DNA from: Mucor racemosus | Lineage: Eukaryota; Mucoromycota; Mucoromycetes; Mucorales; Mucoraceae | DNA: 64,000 bases | Assembly: GCA_027405735.1 (NCBI GenBank) | Contig: JAPEHQ010000001.1 | Coordinates: 7,037,352-7,101,351, forward strand | Direction: 5' to 3' | The notes under the pieces: model-generated | What the model saw: the letters and a program-made list of their open reading frames with translations, nothing else | Databases searched by the model: none | Told to the model about the DNA's origin: nothing | Position numbers and translations under genes: made by a program | Shown here: positions 51,184-61,702 of the stretch, in pieces | Numbering within the stretch: position 1 is the first letter of the stretch | How the letters are laid out: each line of letters opens with the position of its first letter

Positions 51184-53345
51184 ATGGCAGAGAGTATACC
51201 TAAGAAATCACAACGAGTGGCAGAAAAGAATCATCATGAAACTAGAGAGACAAATTTTATAAATGATAAATATCTCAAAATAACAAGACTGCCTAGATTT
51301 GATGACTTTGCCTCCAAATTAACATCACATATAGCTATTTATTCTACTAATTTCGAAAGCTCCAATGCTTATAAGTTAATGCTAACTTGGATAAAATATT
51401 ACAATACGGCTGTAAGATTGCATCGAACACCACAGACACCTCTAAAAAATCAGTAAGTAAAATTGTACCTGTAAATTTTATCAAATTGATCATATAATCT
51501 CTCATTTCATAGCCCAACAACAGCCTCTATTACTTTCAAGTCAATATATTCACTTACAAATGCTCTTGTAAATTGCATGCATTGTGCATTTTGCTTGAAA
51601 TACCTCTAACTAAATTAAATAGAAATCTTGTAAAAATGAATTGACAACTGATGGAATTTTGACAAGTTCTACATATGCTCTACAATCCGGTCGTTTATTG
51701 AGAAAAGCTGCTATAATTGATAATGACCAAAATGATATAGAAACCAACACAACTCAAGAATCATCATCATCCACTATTGAAGTTTATAATAATCAAGACG
51801 ATAATAAAACCGACACAGCTCAAAAAGAAGAAGAAGAAGAAGAAGAAGAAGAAGAAGAAGAAGAAGAAGAAGAAAAAGAAGAAGAAGAAAAAGAAGAAGA
51901 AGAAGGATCACCCGCAGCTGAAAGTCAAGAAACCTACAAAGAAGTTGATGATGTTTTATATTATGGTAAGTTATATAATTAGAAACTTTTGTATTTGTAA
52001 AAGATTTTAAATTTTGTACAAAAAACAGCCCGCGATGAACTCGTAAAGTCTCTTGCTTCATATATTATACATGGAAATTTTATACAAGTTGATTACCAAG
52101 CATCAAATCAACATGATGTTCTTGAACTTTTATATGAAGAAGCAGCCTATATTTCACACAAACAAAATCCCACTACTGATGATATTGAGTTTTGCAAACT
52201 CATTGTATCCCATAGCATCAACTTGTTGGACTCTTCAAATCGTGAAAGATATCATCGTCTATTGCCAAAGTCATATATGAAATCACTATATCAAGAATGC
52301 TCCAATCGAAAATATATATTCACAAATACAAATGTTTCCAATCTTACCATTATTGATACAGTCTTTGATGAAGCCAGAAAATTTCAATTCGAGTATGTGA
52401 GATTTTTATTACTATTTGTAAAAGCTACTTGCTAACTTGATACATTAACTCAGTTATACCACTGACGGAATTATCTCTTGGATCGATTTTGAGAAGAACC
52501 AAGAAAAAAATAAACACAGTGATCGATATAATATCCTGAAAATTATGGAAAGAAGGTAATGCCAGAAAGAACAGACTTATATCACTTGGTAGCAGCATTG
52601 CAAACTCACCTTAACTTCATTTCTTAGTGTGGAAAGTTTTAGAAAATTGAACAAGAGGAAAGTTTCAGAATCATCCTACTGTAATATATTTCAATCCGTT
52701 TTGGAAATTGTATTAAATGATACTGATATTGATGTTGATGATGGCGAAAACGTTTCAAATTCAACAAGAAGAATGGCAATACTCAACCAATACGATGAAA
52801 AGGGTTTTGGGAGAAGGATTGATCTTATTACTCATGAATACCATTCTTCTCATGACATTGAATACTGTGGCATAGAGTTCAAAAAAGAGTCAGTCAACAC
52901 AAGTTTATTGCAACATCAACAATCAAAAAATATCAGAATAAATGGTACAATTTTAAATGACAGTATTTTGCTCACCAAAGATTTATCACAAGGATGCATT
53001 TTTATGGATTGGTTTGGCCCTACTGGTTATATGGTGGAGTTGTTCAAGTATAAAAATTGTCATGTAGCTTATCATATTTCCTCGTTACACTTACCAACTA
53101 CATTGTTGGAGCTTGATGACTTTCGTGAAACCGTCAAACATCTATACAAATGGAAAACTAAGCTTGTAGAAGTTAGTCGTGGTATGAAGTTAGCTTTGCT
53201 TAAAGATAAACGAAAATATGAGACAATAACTATTAGCACATCAACAACGCCAACAACTAGCCCAAACCGCTCACCTCCCCTATTACCAATTGATATTTTC
53301 TTTACGCCTAGCAAAAACAAAAAAGTTAAAAAAGCTATTGATTAA
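51184..53345 (+). CDS. Subtelomeric protein with PD-(D/E)XK-like core, unknown function
   Basis: Six exons (51184-51452, 51513-51567, 51623-51965, 52029-52392, 52454-52555, 52628-53345) join in frame to 616 residues. The middle contains a polyGlu tract (51826-51905). In the C-terminal third, GFGRRIDLITHEYHSS leads to DIEYCGIEFKKES: Asp in a hydrophobic strand (RIDLI) followed by a second strand with Glu-X-Lys (IEFK). This is the pattern of a PD-(D/E)XK nuclease-like fold. QQSKNIRINGTILND and CIFMDWFGPTGYMVELF follow. I know similar lineage-specific proteins in Mucoromycota only as hypothetical families. The frame is unbroken over six exons, so it is probably under selection. Activity is an inference. 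Confidence 0.75.
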
Positions 53346-54075
53346 TTACCACCTATACCATTTGCATTCATCTTTTACGTTCATATATTCTTAGTTAATG
53401 AACTAAAAAAATAAAACTGACATCCTAATGCAATAGCAGCTTTTTCATATCGTTCTACAGCTTTATTTGATAACGGTTATCTAATGTAGATCCTTTACCA
53501 ATTTTGACCATGGGAAGCTTGATATTTATAACAGGATAAGCTCACGTTATATTATACAAATGAAATATGTTTATTTGATGATTTTATCTACCATCAAAAG
53601 CACCTTTTATGATTATTATAAACAAAGTGGCTAATTGCAGCTAAAACATAAAATCATTGGTATGATAGCTCATTCGACTTGACCTGTTACCACTATCCAC
53701 TTTCCCGACCTCTAACAGCGAGTGTATTTTATACCAATTTTGCGCGAGGAAATCAATAAACTAAATTTACAACAGCAATCATCGTTATCCTGTATGGATA
53801 TTGTCTGCATATACCCAGTTATTTTGTATATTATTTATATATATCCAACTATTTTGGATAAGTGAAACCATCTTCCAAGTTATCTTTATGACATTATTTA
53901 TTGTTCTATTTTTTAAATGTATATACAATTTAAATAATATATTGAATGGTAAATAGCCTTTGTGATTCCAAGAAAAGTAAAGTTAATGAGACTTGTTTAA
54001 TGAGAAAGGATGAGAATACATACCAAAAAGAGAAGGTAAAATAAAAAAGGGTTAAGGCAGCAGAGTTAGTATATG
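53346..54075. other. Intergenic region, nothing recognised
   Basis: AT-rich, no frame of note. A repeated ATAT(C/A)C(A/C)A...TATTTTG motif occurs around 53810-53860. Confidence 0.35.
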
Positions 54076-55520
54076 TCAAAGTAAAAATAATTCATAAGCC
54101 AGTATGCCTGAAGTATTAAGCTCATCGATCTCCAGTCCTGCTGCGCTTCTCGTAAGGAAGGTAGTGGCGATATTGGTAAAGTCGGTGTGATGGTGATCGA
54201 CGATAGGATTGAATGGAGGGAAGGGAACGCCAAGTGCAAGGTACGATAAGCCTGACAAGCCAATTACAAGAGAAGATATGGTATCTCTCCCTTTATGGGA
54301 GAAGCCTGATTTGACCAAAATGCATGCTGGATTTGTGCAAACAAATGTTCCATTATTGGTTTGCAATGTATTATCAACAATATGTACAGAATGAGTAGTT
54401 TTATGGAAACAATAAACACAGGTTTGTGATGTATTAAACTCATTAGTAATGATTGTTGATATGTATCTTGCGTGGTTATGGGGTTTCCATTTGCCACCGT
54501 ACTTTTTGAACCCTTTGATTCGTGATCCAACTGAGTATCCCCTATCACCAACAAATGCGATGGTGTTGCCTCTTTGACCTTGATTGATAAACCTTTGTTC
54601 ATTATAACAAATTTGATCGAGGGATTTTTATCTTCTTAATTCTTTGCTCCTTTTTTCGTTGATAATAGTTTTGTTGTAGTAAAACTCTCTCATCAACTCA
54701 CGATGCTGGAAGTATGATTGAGTCAATTGATCTAATGTAGAAGATGTTGCTTCTGAAAGGCGACTATTAAACAACTCTTCTTCTACATCCAATACTTTCT
54801 GCCATTGTATTATTCGCTTTTTCTTCTCTCAAGGCTTTTTAAAAACGATTTATCACCAGATCGATGATAAATATCATTAGAGTTAATGGTCAATGTAGAA
54901 GATGGCGGCGTAAAAAGATAATCAAGTCTTTCATCGTCAACATCTATAGTATGCTCAATATACAATTAAATTTTTTTATGCTTATGATACATACCATCGT
55001 TTTCTAAAACTGAATAATAATCGCAATTGAACTTGTTTATATCAAATGATGCTATTTCAGTCATATTAACAAGACCATTGTCGGCACTACCAAAGAAAAT
55101 ATTTTTTGAATACAAAATTTCGTCGCTCAAAGAGACTTCTTCAACATTCTTCAAGCAGTAACTATTCCGTTGAGTAACTGTATATGATTTTGTTACTTTT
55201 GATGGTTCCTTATTGGGATACCTTAAGTGATGAAGCTCTTGACGTCTTTTCTATAATTCGTTTTTGGTACGAGCTATATTCTTGTTCAATGATCTTCGTC
55301 TTCTATTTGGTTGTATAGCAAATCCTGATCTTCTACATCTTTCTATTCTTTTTTAAGAATATAGAGTTGGATTTCTAATAAAATACTCTTTTTCTGTCTG
55401 TAAAACGTTTTCAGTCTTTCGTATAGCGTATTTATTGCACCTTGTAAAGCATCCAGATTATCACCAGTATCTCTAGTAGGCAGGACGGCATACTTGGGCT
55501 TTTTGGGTTTAGTGCTTTAT
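54076..55520 (-). pseudogene. TnpB/Fanzor-like RuvC nuclease gene, decayed
   Basis: The minus strand gives a protein in pieces. From 55516: PKKPKYAVLPTRDTGDNLDA...YERLKTFYRQKK, a frameshift, a basic stretch (RRRRSLNKNIARTKNEL), then KNIFFGSADNGLVNM, a likely RuvC-I strand with Asp. After two more breaks comes AFVGDRGYSVGSRIKGFKKY, then TNEFNTSQTCVYCF, a CTNPAC pair, and KGRDTISSLVIGLSGL. TSQTCxxC...CxxxxC...RD is the zinc ribbon plus final RuvC Asp of TnpB/OrfB proteins, and GDxxx before it matches eukaryotic Fanzor relatives. These are RNA-guided DNA nucleases of transposons. At least three frameshifts or stops make it inactive. Some breaks could hide short introns. A related but non-Fanzor fungal transposon protein is the main alternative. 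Confidence 0.65.
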
Positions 55521-55855
55521 TCTAACATATAACTGATATGCTAGAATAATTAAAAATAATAAAACAAAGTAAAGACTTGATAAATGTCAGCTTTCCAACT
55601 GAGGGTCAAACTAAGAGATCAGAACTAAACTGATCCTTATTATTTTATTCATGAGATGAGGTTTATATACTAAATGGCAGATTAGTAGTTTAAGGACTGC
55701 TCGAAGCGACAAGATAAAACACTAGATATAGCAATCATTAATACACAGTATCCATACAGGATATTAGTTGATATGTTTGCTTCTTCATAGATTTCGGAAC
55801 CATAGTTATGCCGATATAGTTGAGTTACTCCGGTAACCGAGCTTAAATAATGGTA

Positions 55856-56040
55856 TTCATAGAGTGTAACAAATGTGATTCATAGAGTGTAACAAATATG
55901 GTTCATAGAGTGTAACAAATATAGTTCATAGAGTGTAACAGATATAGTTCATAGAGTGTAACAAATGCGATTCATAGAGTATAACAAATATGGTTCATAG
56001 AGTGTAACAAATATGGTTCATAGAGTGTAATAAATATGAT
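55856..56040 (+). repeat. 23-bp minisatellite, about 8 units
   Basis: Tandem copies of TTCATAGAGTGTAACAAATA plus three variable bases. The units differ at 1-3 positions. It lies between the two nuclease-like pseudogenes. No coding potential. Confidence 0.9.
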
Positions 56041-56210
56041 GTATATATAGATAGTAGAAGGTGACAATTTTACAACAGAGACCAAAGATCAAAGCACGGA
56101 GGACGAAGGAAAAAGGGTATATATACATATATTATATTACTAAAGGTAATATAGATAACTTATTGCCGAAAGCAATGAATATAATTAGATATGATATAAT
56201 TGTCATTGTG

Positions 56211-56332
56211 TGTAATGAGTCAAATATTTCAGCTTCATTCATGCAAAACCTTGCCTCATTCCTTATATAGTTAGTTAAATACTACAAGGAAATTATCGCA
56301 TGACCCCTTGTAGATTCATCTGTCTTGTTACA
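56211..56332 (+). mobile_element. Short LTR-like sequence, copy 2
   Basis: A 122-bp copy of the TGTAATGAGTCAAA...CTTGTTACA sequence found at 35121-35234, with an extra GTTAGTTA inside. It lies directly before an inverted R3 segment (56350-56566). Confidence 0.5.
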
Positions 56333-56349
56333 GTGAGTTGTATCTAATA

Positions 56350-56566
56350 GAAAAGTTAGAATTCCTAACGATTTGTTATAAAAATAAAATGTTTGTTTAA
56401 ACTTATTATACTTCTCAATCTCTCAAAAAACAAGTGAGCTACATTACCAGCCATGAGGTGCCTCTAAAAAAATGCATATTGAAATAGCGGAGTTCCAGAA
56501 TAAAAAAATTGAAGCAAAATTAAAGTTTACACAGATTTAAAGCTGGTGGCACGTTAGTCCAACTAT
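56350..56566 (+). repeat. R3 segment, inverted copy
   Basis: Reverse complement of 35828-36025, from GAATTCCTAACGATTTGTTA to AAAGCTGGTGGCACGTTAGT. The last motif also occurs at 36718-36735. Confidence 0.7.
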
Positions 56567-56659
56567 GTATTTTTGCTATGAAGTTTATTGTTAAATGAGT
56601 TTGACCGATCATTCACTGCTTTACTAGACTTGATTTACATCGTCAGTAATCAATTGTTC

Positions 56660-57429
56660 TCAATCAGCCCCACTAACAATACTATCTGGGTGCTTCGCGG
56701 ATTTTAATTTTGATAAAGCTTCATGGACATATCTAGGCTCTTCTTTCCCTTTAGCGTTATCTTCTGATTCCTGGCTTGATCCATAGTAAGTGACAAATTT
56801 CTGATCAGTAGTAACGGAAAGGTCCAAATTGTCATTCGAATACTTTTCAATAACTTGCGTCATAGTTATCAATTTCATATGATTTAGAGTGACAAGGCGT
56901 TTAACAGAAATAACTATTTGGAGTAAGCAAGCTGCTGCTGTATACAGCCAGAAAGGGATGATATATGAGCAGCGCATTTCTTCTATGCAATAAATTGCCC
57001 AGATGGTAACATGCGAGTTCAAAATACAGCAGTTTTCTTTGTTCCCATTGGCAAGTCACTGCCTCCAATTCACTAACCAAGACATTCGAATTAAGCCATT
57101 TCGACCAAAGTGTAAGCATATTACGTTGCATCTGTTTTTCTTTTTTATAATCATATTTTGCTACGTCATCCGTGGGCTTCTCTTCTAATGTGAGATAATT
57201 AGATTCATCGTGATTGCTTCTCAATATGAAATCTACTCGCTGCTGTGCTAGGTCTTTGATATTTTCTTTTAGTTTTTTTGATGACTGCAGAGTAGCATTC
57301 AGCTCTCTTGACATAAAATATGTTGTCAAATAAGATTGCTCGATCCAAAAGAAAACTGTATAAGTTCGATCGCAACCACCCTTCATCATTAGTTTTGGTT
57401 AGTCTTTCAGAGCGCCTGTTGTATTCCAC
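56660..57429 (-). pseudogene. Second PD-(D/E)XK-like subtelomeric gene, frameshifted
   Basis: Three overlapping minus-strand frames each look protein-like and hand over to the next. 57429-57270 reads RRSERLTKTNDEGWLRSNLY and KRAECYS. Then 57290-57010 reads QQRVDFILRSNHDESNYLTL and EEKP, with KKEKQMQRNMLTLWSKWL. Then from 57015 SHVTIWAIYCIEEMRCS and a charged C-terminus to 56660. VDFIL followed by LTLEEKP is again Asp, then Glu-X-Lys, on two hydrophobic strands. At least two frameshifts separate the parts. It is probably a decayed relative, in type rather than close sequence, of the gene at 51184-53345. Confidence 0.5.
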
Positions 57430-58592
57430 CTACTAGTATCATACATTATCACCTTCTACAGTATCAATACATCTTACAATCTATTGACTACGACATGTAT
57501 TGAAGTGCAAGTCTTGATATCGGATATAAGAAACTCCTAGCGTACCAAGTTTAATCCAGTAATCACCAAGAACGCTTGGACCTCAATTATGACACCACAT
57601 TATTTCATCCCAGCAGTTAACCAATCAAGTAGTTATCAAATCAACATCCAAGTATATTTAGCGCAGCATTGAAACAACACAACTCACAAGCTCTGCAAGA
57701 ACGGTTAAATTATGATTGATCCATTTCAATCCATAGATTACTATCAAACAGATCCAATAGTTCAATAGTGCCTTAAATTACATCTCAGGATCTCAATGTC
57801 TAATCAATATAAAAGGCCATACTTTTACATCTAAATAAACGATATCTTGTTTTTATTATACAGTTGAAGAACTGATTAATTACTCATTCTTTTATAATTG
57901 TATTCTTTTTTAAGTAATATTTATCAATCCTGAAAATATACGACAGCGCCATACATCAAGCAGTCCATTGATTGCTGTTCTGATATATCTGATATTCTCT
58001 GAAACATTACTTGTTTTGAAAAGTGAACTGAGAAAATTTTCTTCGTCATTGTCGTATATTTTCAGGATTGATAAACAGTACTTAAAAAAGAATACAATTA
58101 TAAAAGAATGAGTAATTAATCAGTTCTTCAACTGTATAATAAAAACAAGATATCGTTTATTTAGATATAAAAGTATGGCCTTTTATATTGATTTGACATT
58201 GAGATCCTGAGATGTAATTTAAGGCACCATTGAACTATTGGATCTGTTTGATAGTAATCTATGGATTGAAATGAATCAATCATAATTTAACCGTTCTTGC
58301 AGAGCTTGTGAGTTGTCTTATTTCAATACTGCGCTAAATATACTTGGATATTGATTTGATAGCTACTTGATTGGTTAACTGCTGGGATAAAATAATATGT
58401 TGTCATAACTGAGGTCCAAGCGTCCTTGGTAATTACTGGATTAAACTTGATACGCTAGGAGTTTCTTATATCCGATAACAATATTGGACTTCAATACATG
58501 TCGTAGTCAATAGATTGTAAGATTTATTGATACTGTAGAAGATGATAATGTATGATACTGTAGAAGACGATAATGTATGATACTAGTAGGTA
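57425..58592. repeat. Long inverted repeat of R4 (two ~530-bp arms, ~90-bp loop)
   Basis: The left arm 57425-57957 is the reverse complement of 58048-58592, with few mismatches (for example CATTATCACCTTCTACAGTA at 57445 against its inverse near 58540). The loop is 57958-58047. A third copy of R4 is at 35340-35835. Single strands of this region could form a long hairpin. Confidence 0.85.
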
Positions 58593-58651
58593 GAATACAA
58601 CATTCAGCAAGCGAGCAGAACAGAGTGTAAGCGAGCAAAACGAGAGTAAGC

Positions 58652-58652
<1 letters not shown>

Positions 58653-58689
<37 letters not shown>
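58653..58689 (+). repeat. CAAG microsatellite (9 units)
   Basis: A pure tetranucleotide CAAG run ending directly at the first 34-bp direct repeat. Confidence 0.9.
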
Positions 58690-58690
58690 C

Positions 58691-58758
58691 TGTAACCAGT
58701 ATTATGTAAATGACTATCCATACCTGTAACCAGTATTATGTAAATGACTATCCATACC
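58691..58758 (+). repeat. 34-bp direct repeat, two tandem units
   Basis: Two exact head-to-tail copies beginning TGTAACCAGTATTATGTAAA. A third exact copy is at 63007-63040; its match with the second copy extends 7 bp further (TTCGCCT). Confidence 0.95.
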
Positions 58759-58814
58759 TTCGCCTGTACTCATCTTTTCGTAAATGACTAGCTATTGTTA
58801 CTCCCCGATTTGAA

Positions 58815-60130
58815 AACATACTCCTAAAACATACTCCTAAAAAAATAGCGTACGCTATGTTTTAATTTCTCAGTTCTATGAGTATTGCAAATAATTTTTA
58901 AAACTTTAGAGGGCTATCTTGTATGAACATGCACCTACTTTTGAAAAGATTAGTTTTTTTAAGCATTTTTGCTTGAGAAATGCTCAACAAAGTAAAACAT
59001 ACTCCCAAGAATTAATCATTTCAGATACCGTTGTCCAACATGCTCCTCAAAATACAGCGTGCTGTATTTTTTAATTTCTCGGTTCTATGAATATTGAAAT
59101 TAATTTTTAAAGTGTTAAAGTGCTGTCTGATATGAACATGCACCTATATTTGAAAGGATTAGTTTTTTTAAGCATCTTTGCTTCAGAAATGCTCAACAAA
59201 GTAAAACATACTCCCAAGATTGAGTCATTTCAGGTACCGTTGTCCCACATACTCCTCATAAAAAGACATGCTCCTCAAAATACAGTGTACTCTATTTCTT
59301 AATTTCTAGGTACTATGAGTATTGAAGTTGATTTTTAAAACTTTAAAGTGCTGTCTGGTATGAACATGCACCTATATTTGAAAGGATTGATTTTTATAAG
59401 CATCTTTGCTCGAGAAATGCCCACCAAAGCAAAACATACTCCCAAAAATTAGTCATTTCAGATACCGTTGTCCAACATACTCCTCAAAATATAGCGTGCT
59501 GTATTTTTTAATTTCTCGGTACTATGAGTATTGAAATTAATTTTTAAAACTTTAAAAAGCTGTCTGATATGAACATGCACCTGCACTCAAAAAGATTAGT
59601 TTTTTTAAGAATTTTTGCTTGAGAAATGCTCAACAAAGTAAAATATACTCCCAAGATTGAGCCATTTCAGATACCGTTGTCCAACATGCTCCTCAAAATA
59701 CAGCGTGCTGTATTTTTTAATTTCTCGGTACTATGAATATTGAAATTAATTTTTAAAACTTTAAAGTGCTGGCTGGTATGAACATGCACCTATATTTGAA
59801 AGGATTAGTTTTTATAAGCATCTTTGCTTGAGAAATGCTCACCAAAGTAAAACATACTCCCAAAAATTAGTCATTTCAGATACCGTTGTCGAACATACTC
59901 TTCGAAAAATAGCGTACGCTATGTTTTAATTTCTCAGTTCTATGAGTATTGCAAATAATTTTTGAAACTTTAAAGGGCTATCTAGTATTAACACGCACCT
60001 ATTTTTGAAAGGATTAGGTTTTATAAGCATTTTTGCGTGAGAAATGCTCACCAAAGTAAAACATACTCCCAAAAATCAATCATTTCAGGTACCGTTGTCT
60101 CACATACTTCTCATAAAAAGGCATGCTCTT
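58815..60130 (+). repeat. Subtelomeric satellite, about six ~210-bp units
   Basis: Successive units share GAGAAATGCTCA(A/C)CAAAGT, then AAAACATACTCCCAA, CATTTCAGATACCGTTGTCC, TTTTAATTTCTCGGT and ATGAACATGCACCTA. Each unit carries a palindromic core, either ATAGCGTACGCTAT (58845, 59909) or CAGCGTGCTG (for example 59057). Units differ by several percent. No coding frame runs through. Confidence 0.9.
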
Positions 60131-60264
60131 CTATTTTTTATTTGTAGCGTTTTCTTTTTCTGATATTTCTTTTTAAATATTAAAATACGCACTTCAACTC
60201 TAGTAAGGATCGATATATATATATAAAGATATTACATATTAACCGACAACATATACTTTAGATT

Positions 60265-61535
60265 ATGGAATCATACAGAAGAATTTTTGCTAAATTACGC
60301 GAAAAAGTAGAGGATGATCCGTTCTATAATCATGAAAACGAGGTGGAGCTCGCGTTTCAAATAATATCAGCGTTTGAAGCAATTTCTACGTGTAAGTCTG
60401 GCATATGTTTTTTATATGAATTGAACTAAAATGGCATTAATCTACTAGATACTGTAGGAATACAGTTAAAAAATGATATTGTTGACGCATTTAGAGAGAT
60501 ACAAAATGATATGAACAAAGAAGCTACTTCAGTTATTAGTATCGAAGAAAGTGATGAAGATGTCTTTGAAATTCCAGAACTTGCAATGATGAGACCAATA
60601 CAAGGGATGGAAGAGGATGAAGAGCAAAGTATAGTTGAAGATGATGGCAACGATATCATTGTAACTCATGAACGAACATTGAAAAGACCTAGAAAAAGAG
60701 TTCAAAATAAAAATAAAAAGCAACATATCAACATGGGCTGGATTAAAAACAGACTATCAAATCATGCATATGAAAGTAAGCATATATAACATTGCTCAAC
60801 TCTACATGTGTCTCATCCACAATTCTATTTAGACTTTCATTTGTTTTTTGGAGATGAGGAGAAATTAAGAAAAGTCGTAAAGGAAAGGTTTACTTTAATC
60901 CTTCAAGCCAGTAATAGCTTAGAAAATAGAGATGTTGCTAATATAGTGGATCTTCAAGGAATACCCATTGATTTGCAGGATGCAATTGTTTGCTATTTGG
61001 ATGCCACAACTAAAAAGACTACCGAAAATTTTAGAGCATACAGCATTGCAAAAACAATAGCAGATAAGGTGGATAACGCTAATAGTGGATTCGACACATT
61101 AGAGAGTAAAAGAAAGCAGATCAAGCATATTTATGCAATATTGAGAAGTACTAAAAATGCATTGCTGCTAAAGAAATACATAGCAACTTAACACTATTGA
61201 TATGATAGAATCTTTCAAAACCCCAGGTGAAGGAACTAATTTTGGTCTGCATTGCAAAAAGTGTAAGATACTGGCTGATAGAGTGGGATTGTTTGCTTTG
61301 GTAATTCCAGAAGTGTTTTCAAAAGATTTTATTTTAAAGGTAACGAAGGGTGTATGGATTTATGATGATGGAATGAGATATACGAGCACTCATTATTTTG
61401 TTTTCTCTTTTTTATAAGAATGTCAACGAGGAAAATGTAGAGAACATCTATAATGTAGCAGAAAGTCAATTAGCTGATAAGCTAATGGATGCTGCAATTG
61501 TAGATGGTATATATGTTATAGAAGGAGAAGAATAA
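60265..61535 (+). CDS. Unknown five-exon subtelomeric gene
   Basis: Exons 60265-60391, 60449-60775, 60833-61147, 61227-61339 and 61419-61535 join to 332 residues. Residues from about 65-100 are acidic (IEESDEDVFEIPEL; EEDEEQSIVEDDGND), then a basic patch (LKRPRKRVQNKNKK) that may be a nuclear signal, then a helical region (FFGDEEKLRKVVKERFTLIL). A Cys pair (CKKC) lies in the fourth exon. The 61148-61226 intron has an unusual GTACTA donor. Without it the gene stops at 61191 (270 residues) and an 84-residue frame starts 10 bp later at 61202, which is unlikely for two fungal genes. It is tail to tail with the RecQ-like gene. Family not recognised. Confidence 0.5.
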
Positions 61536-61702
61536 AATAAACAATATGTAAAGTAGTGGTATACTGCTGGGTGATGATGATTGAAATACATTTTTGTTTG
61601 ATGGATTTTAAAAGGATAGAAGAGGAATTGCTGGATGATATTATACTTGAGAATCATTTATTACATTAGCTGTTGTAGTAGGAAACAATTTATTTATTGA
61701 TG

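Noticed and set aside
51774..52061. Minus-strand and shifted frames rich in Leu or Lys opposite the poly-Glu tract
   Set aside because: Shadows of the GAA repeat in the real exon at 51623-51965.
55856..56040. CRISPR-like array
   Set aside because: The units are contiguous 23-bp repeats without spacers, in a eukaryotic genome; it is a minisatellite.
61202..61417. Separate 71-codon gene starting at 61202
   Set aside because: Ten bases after another stop codon is improbable for independent fungal genes; the frame joins the upstream exons if the 61148-61226 intron is removed.
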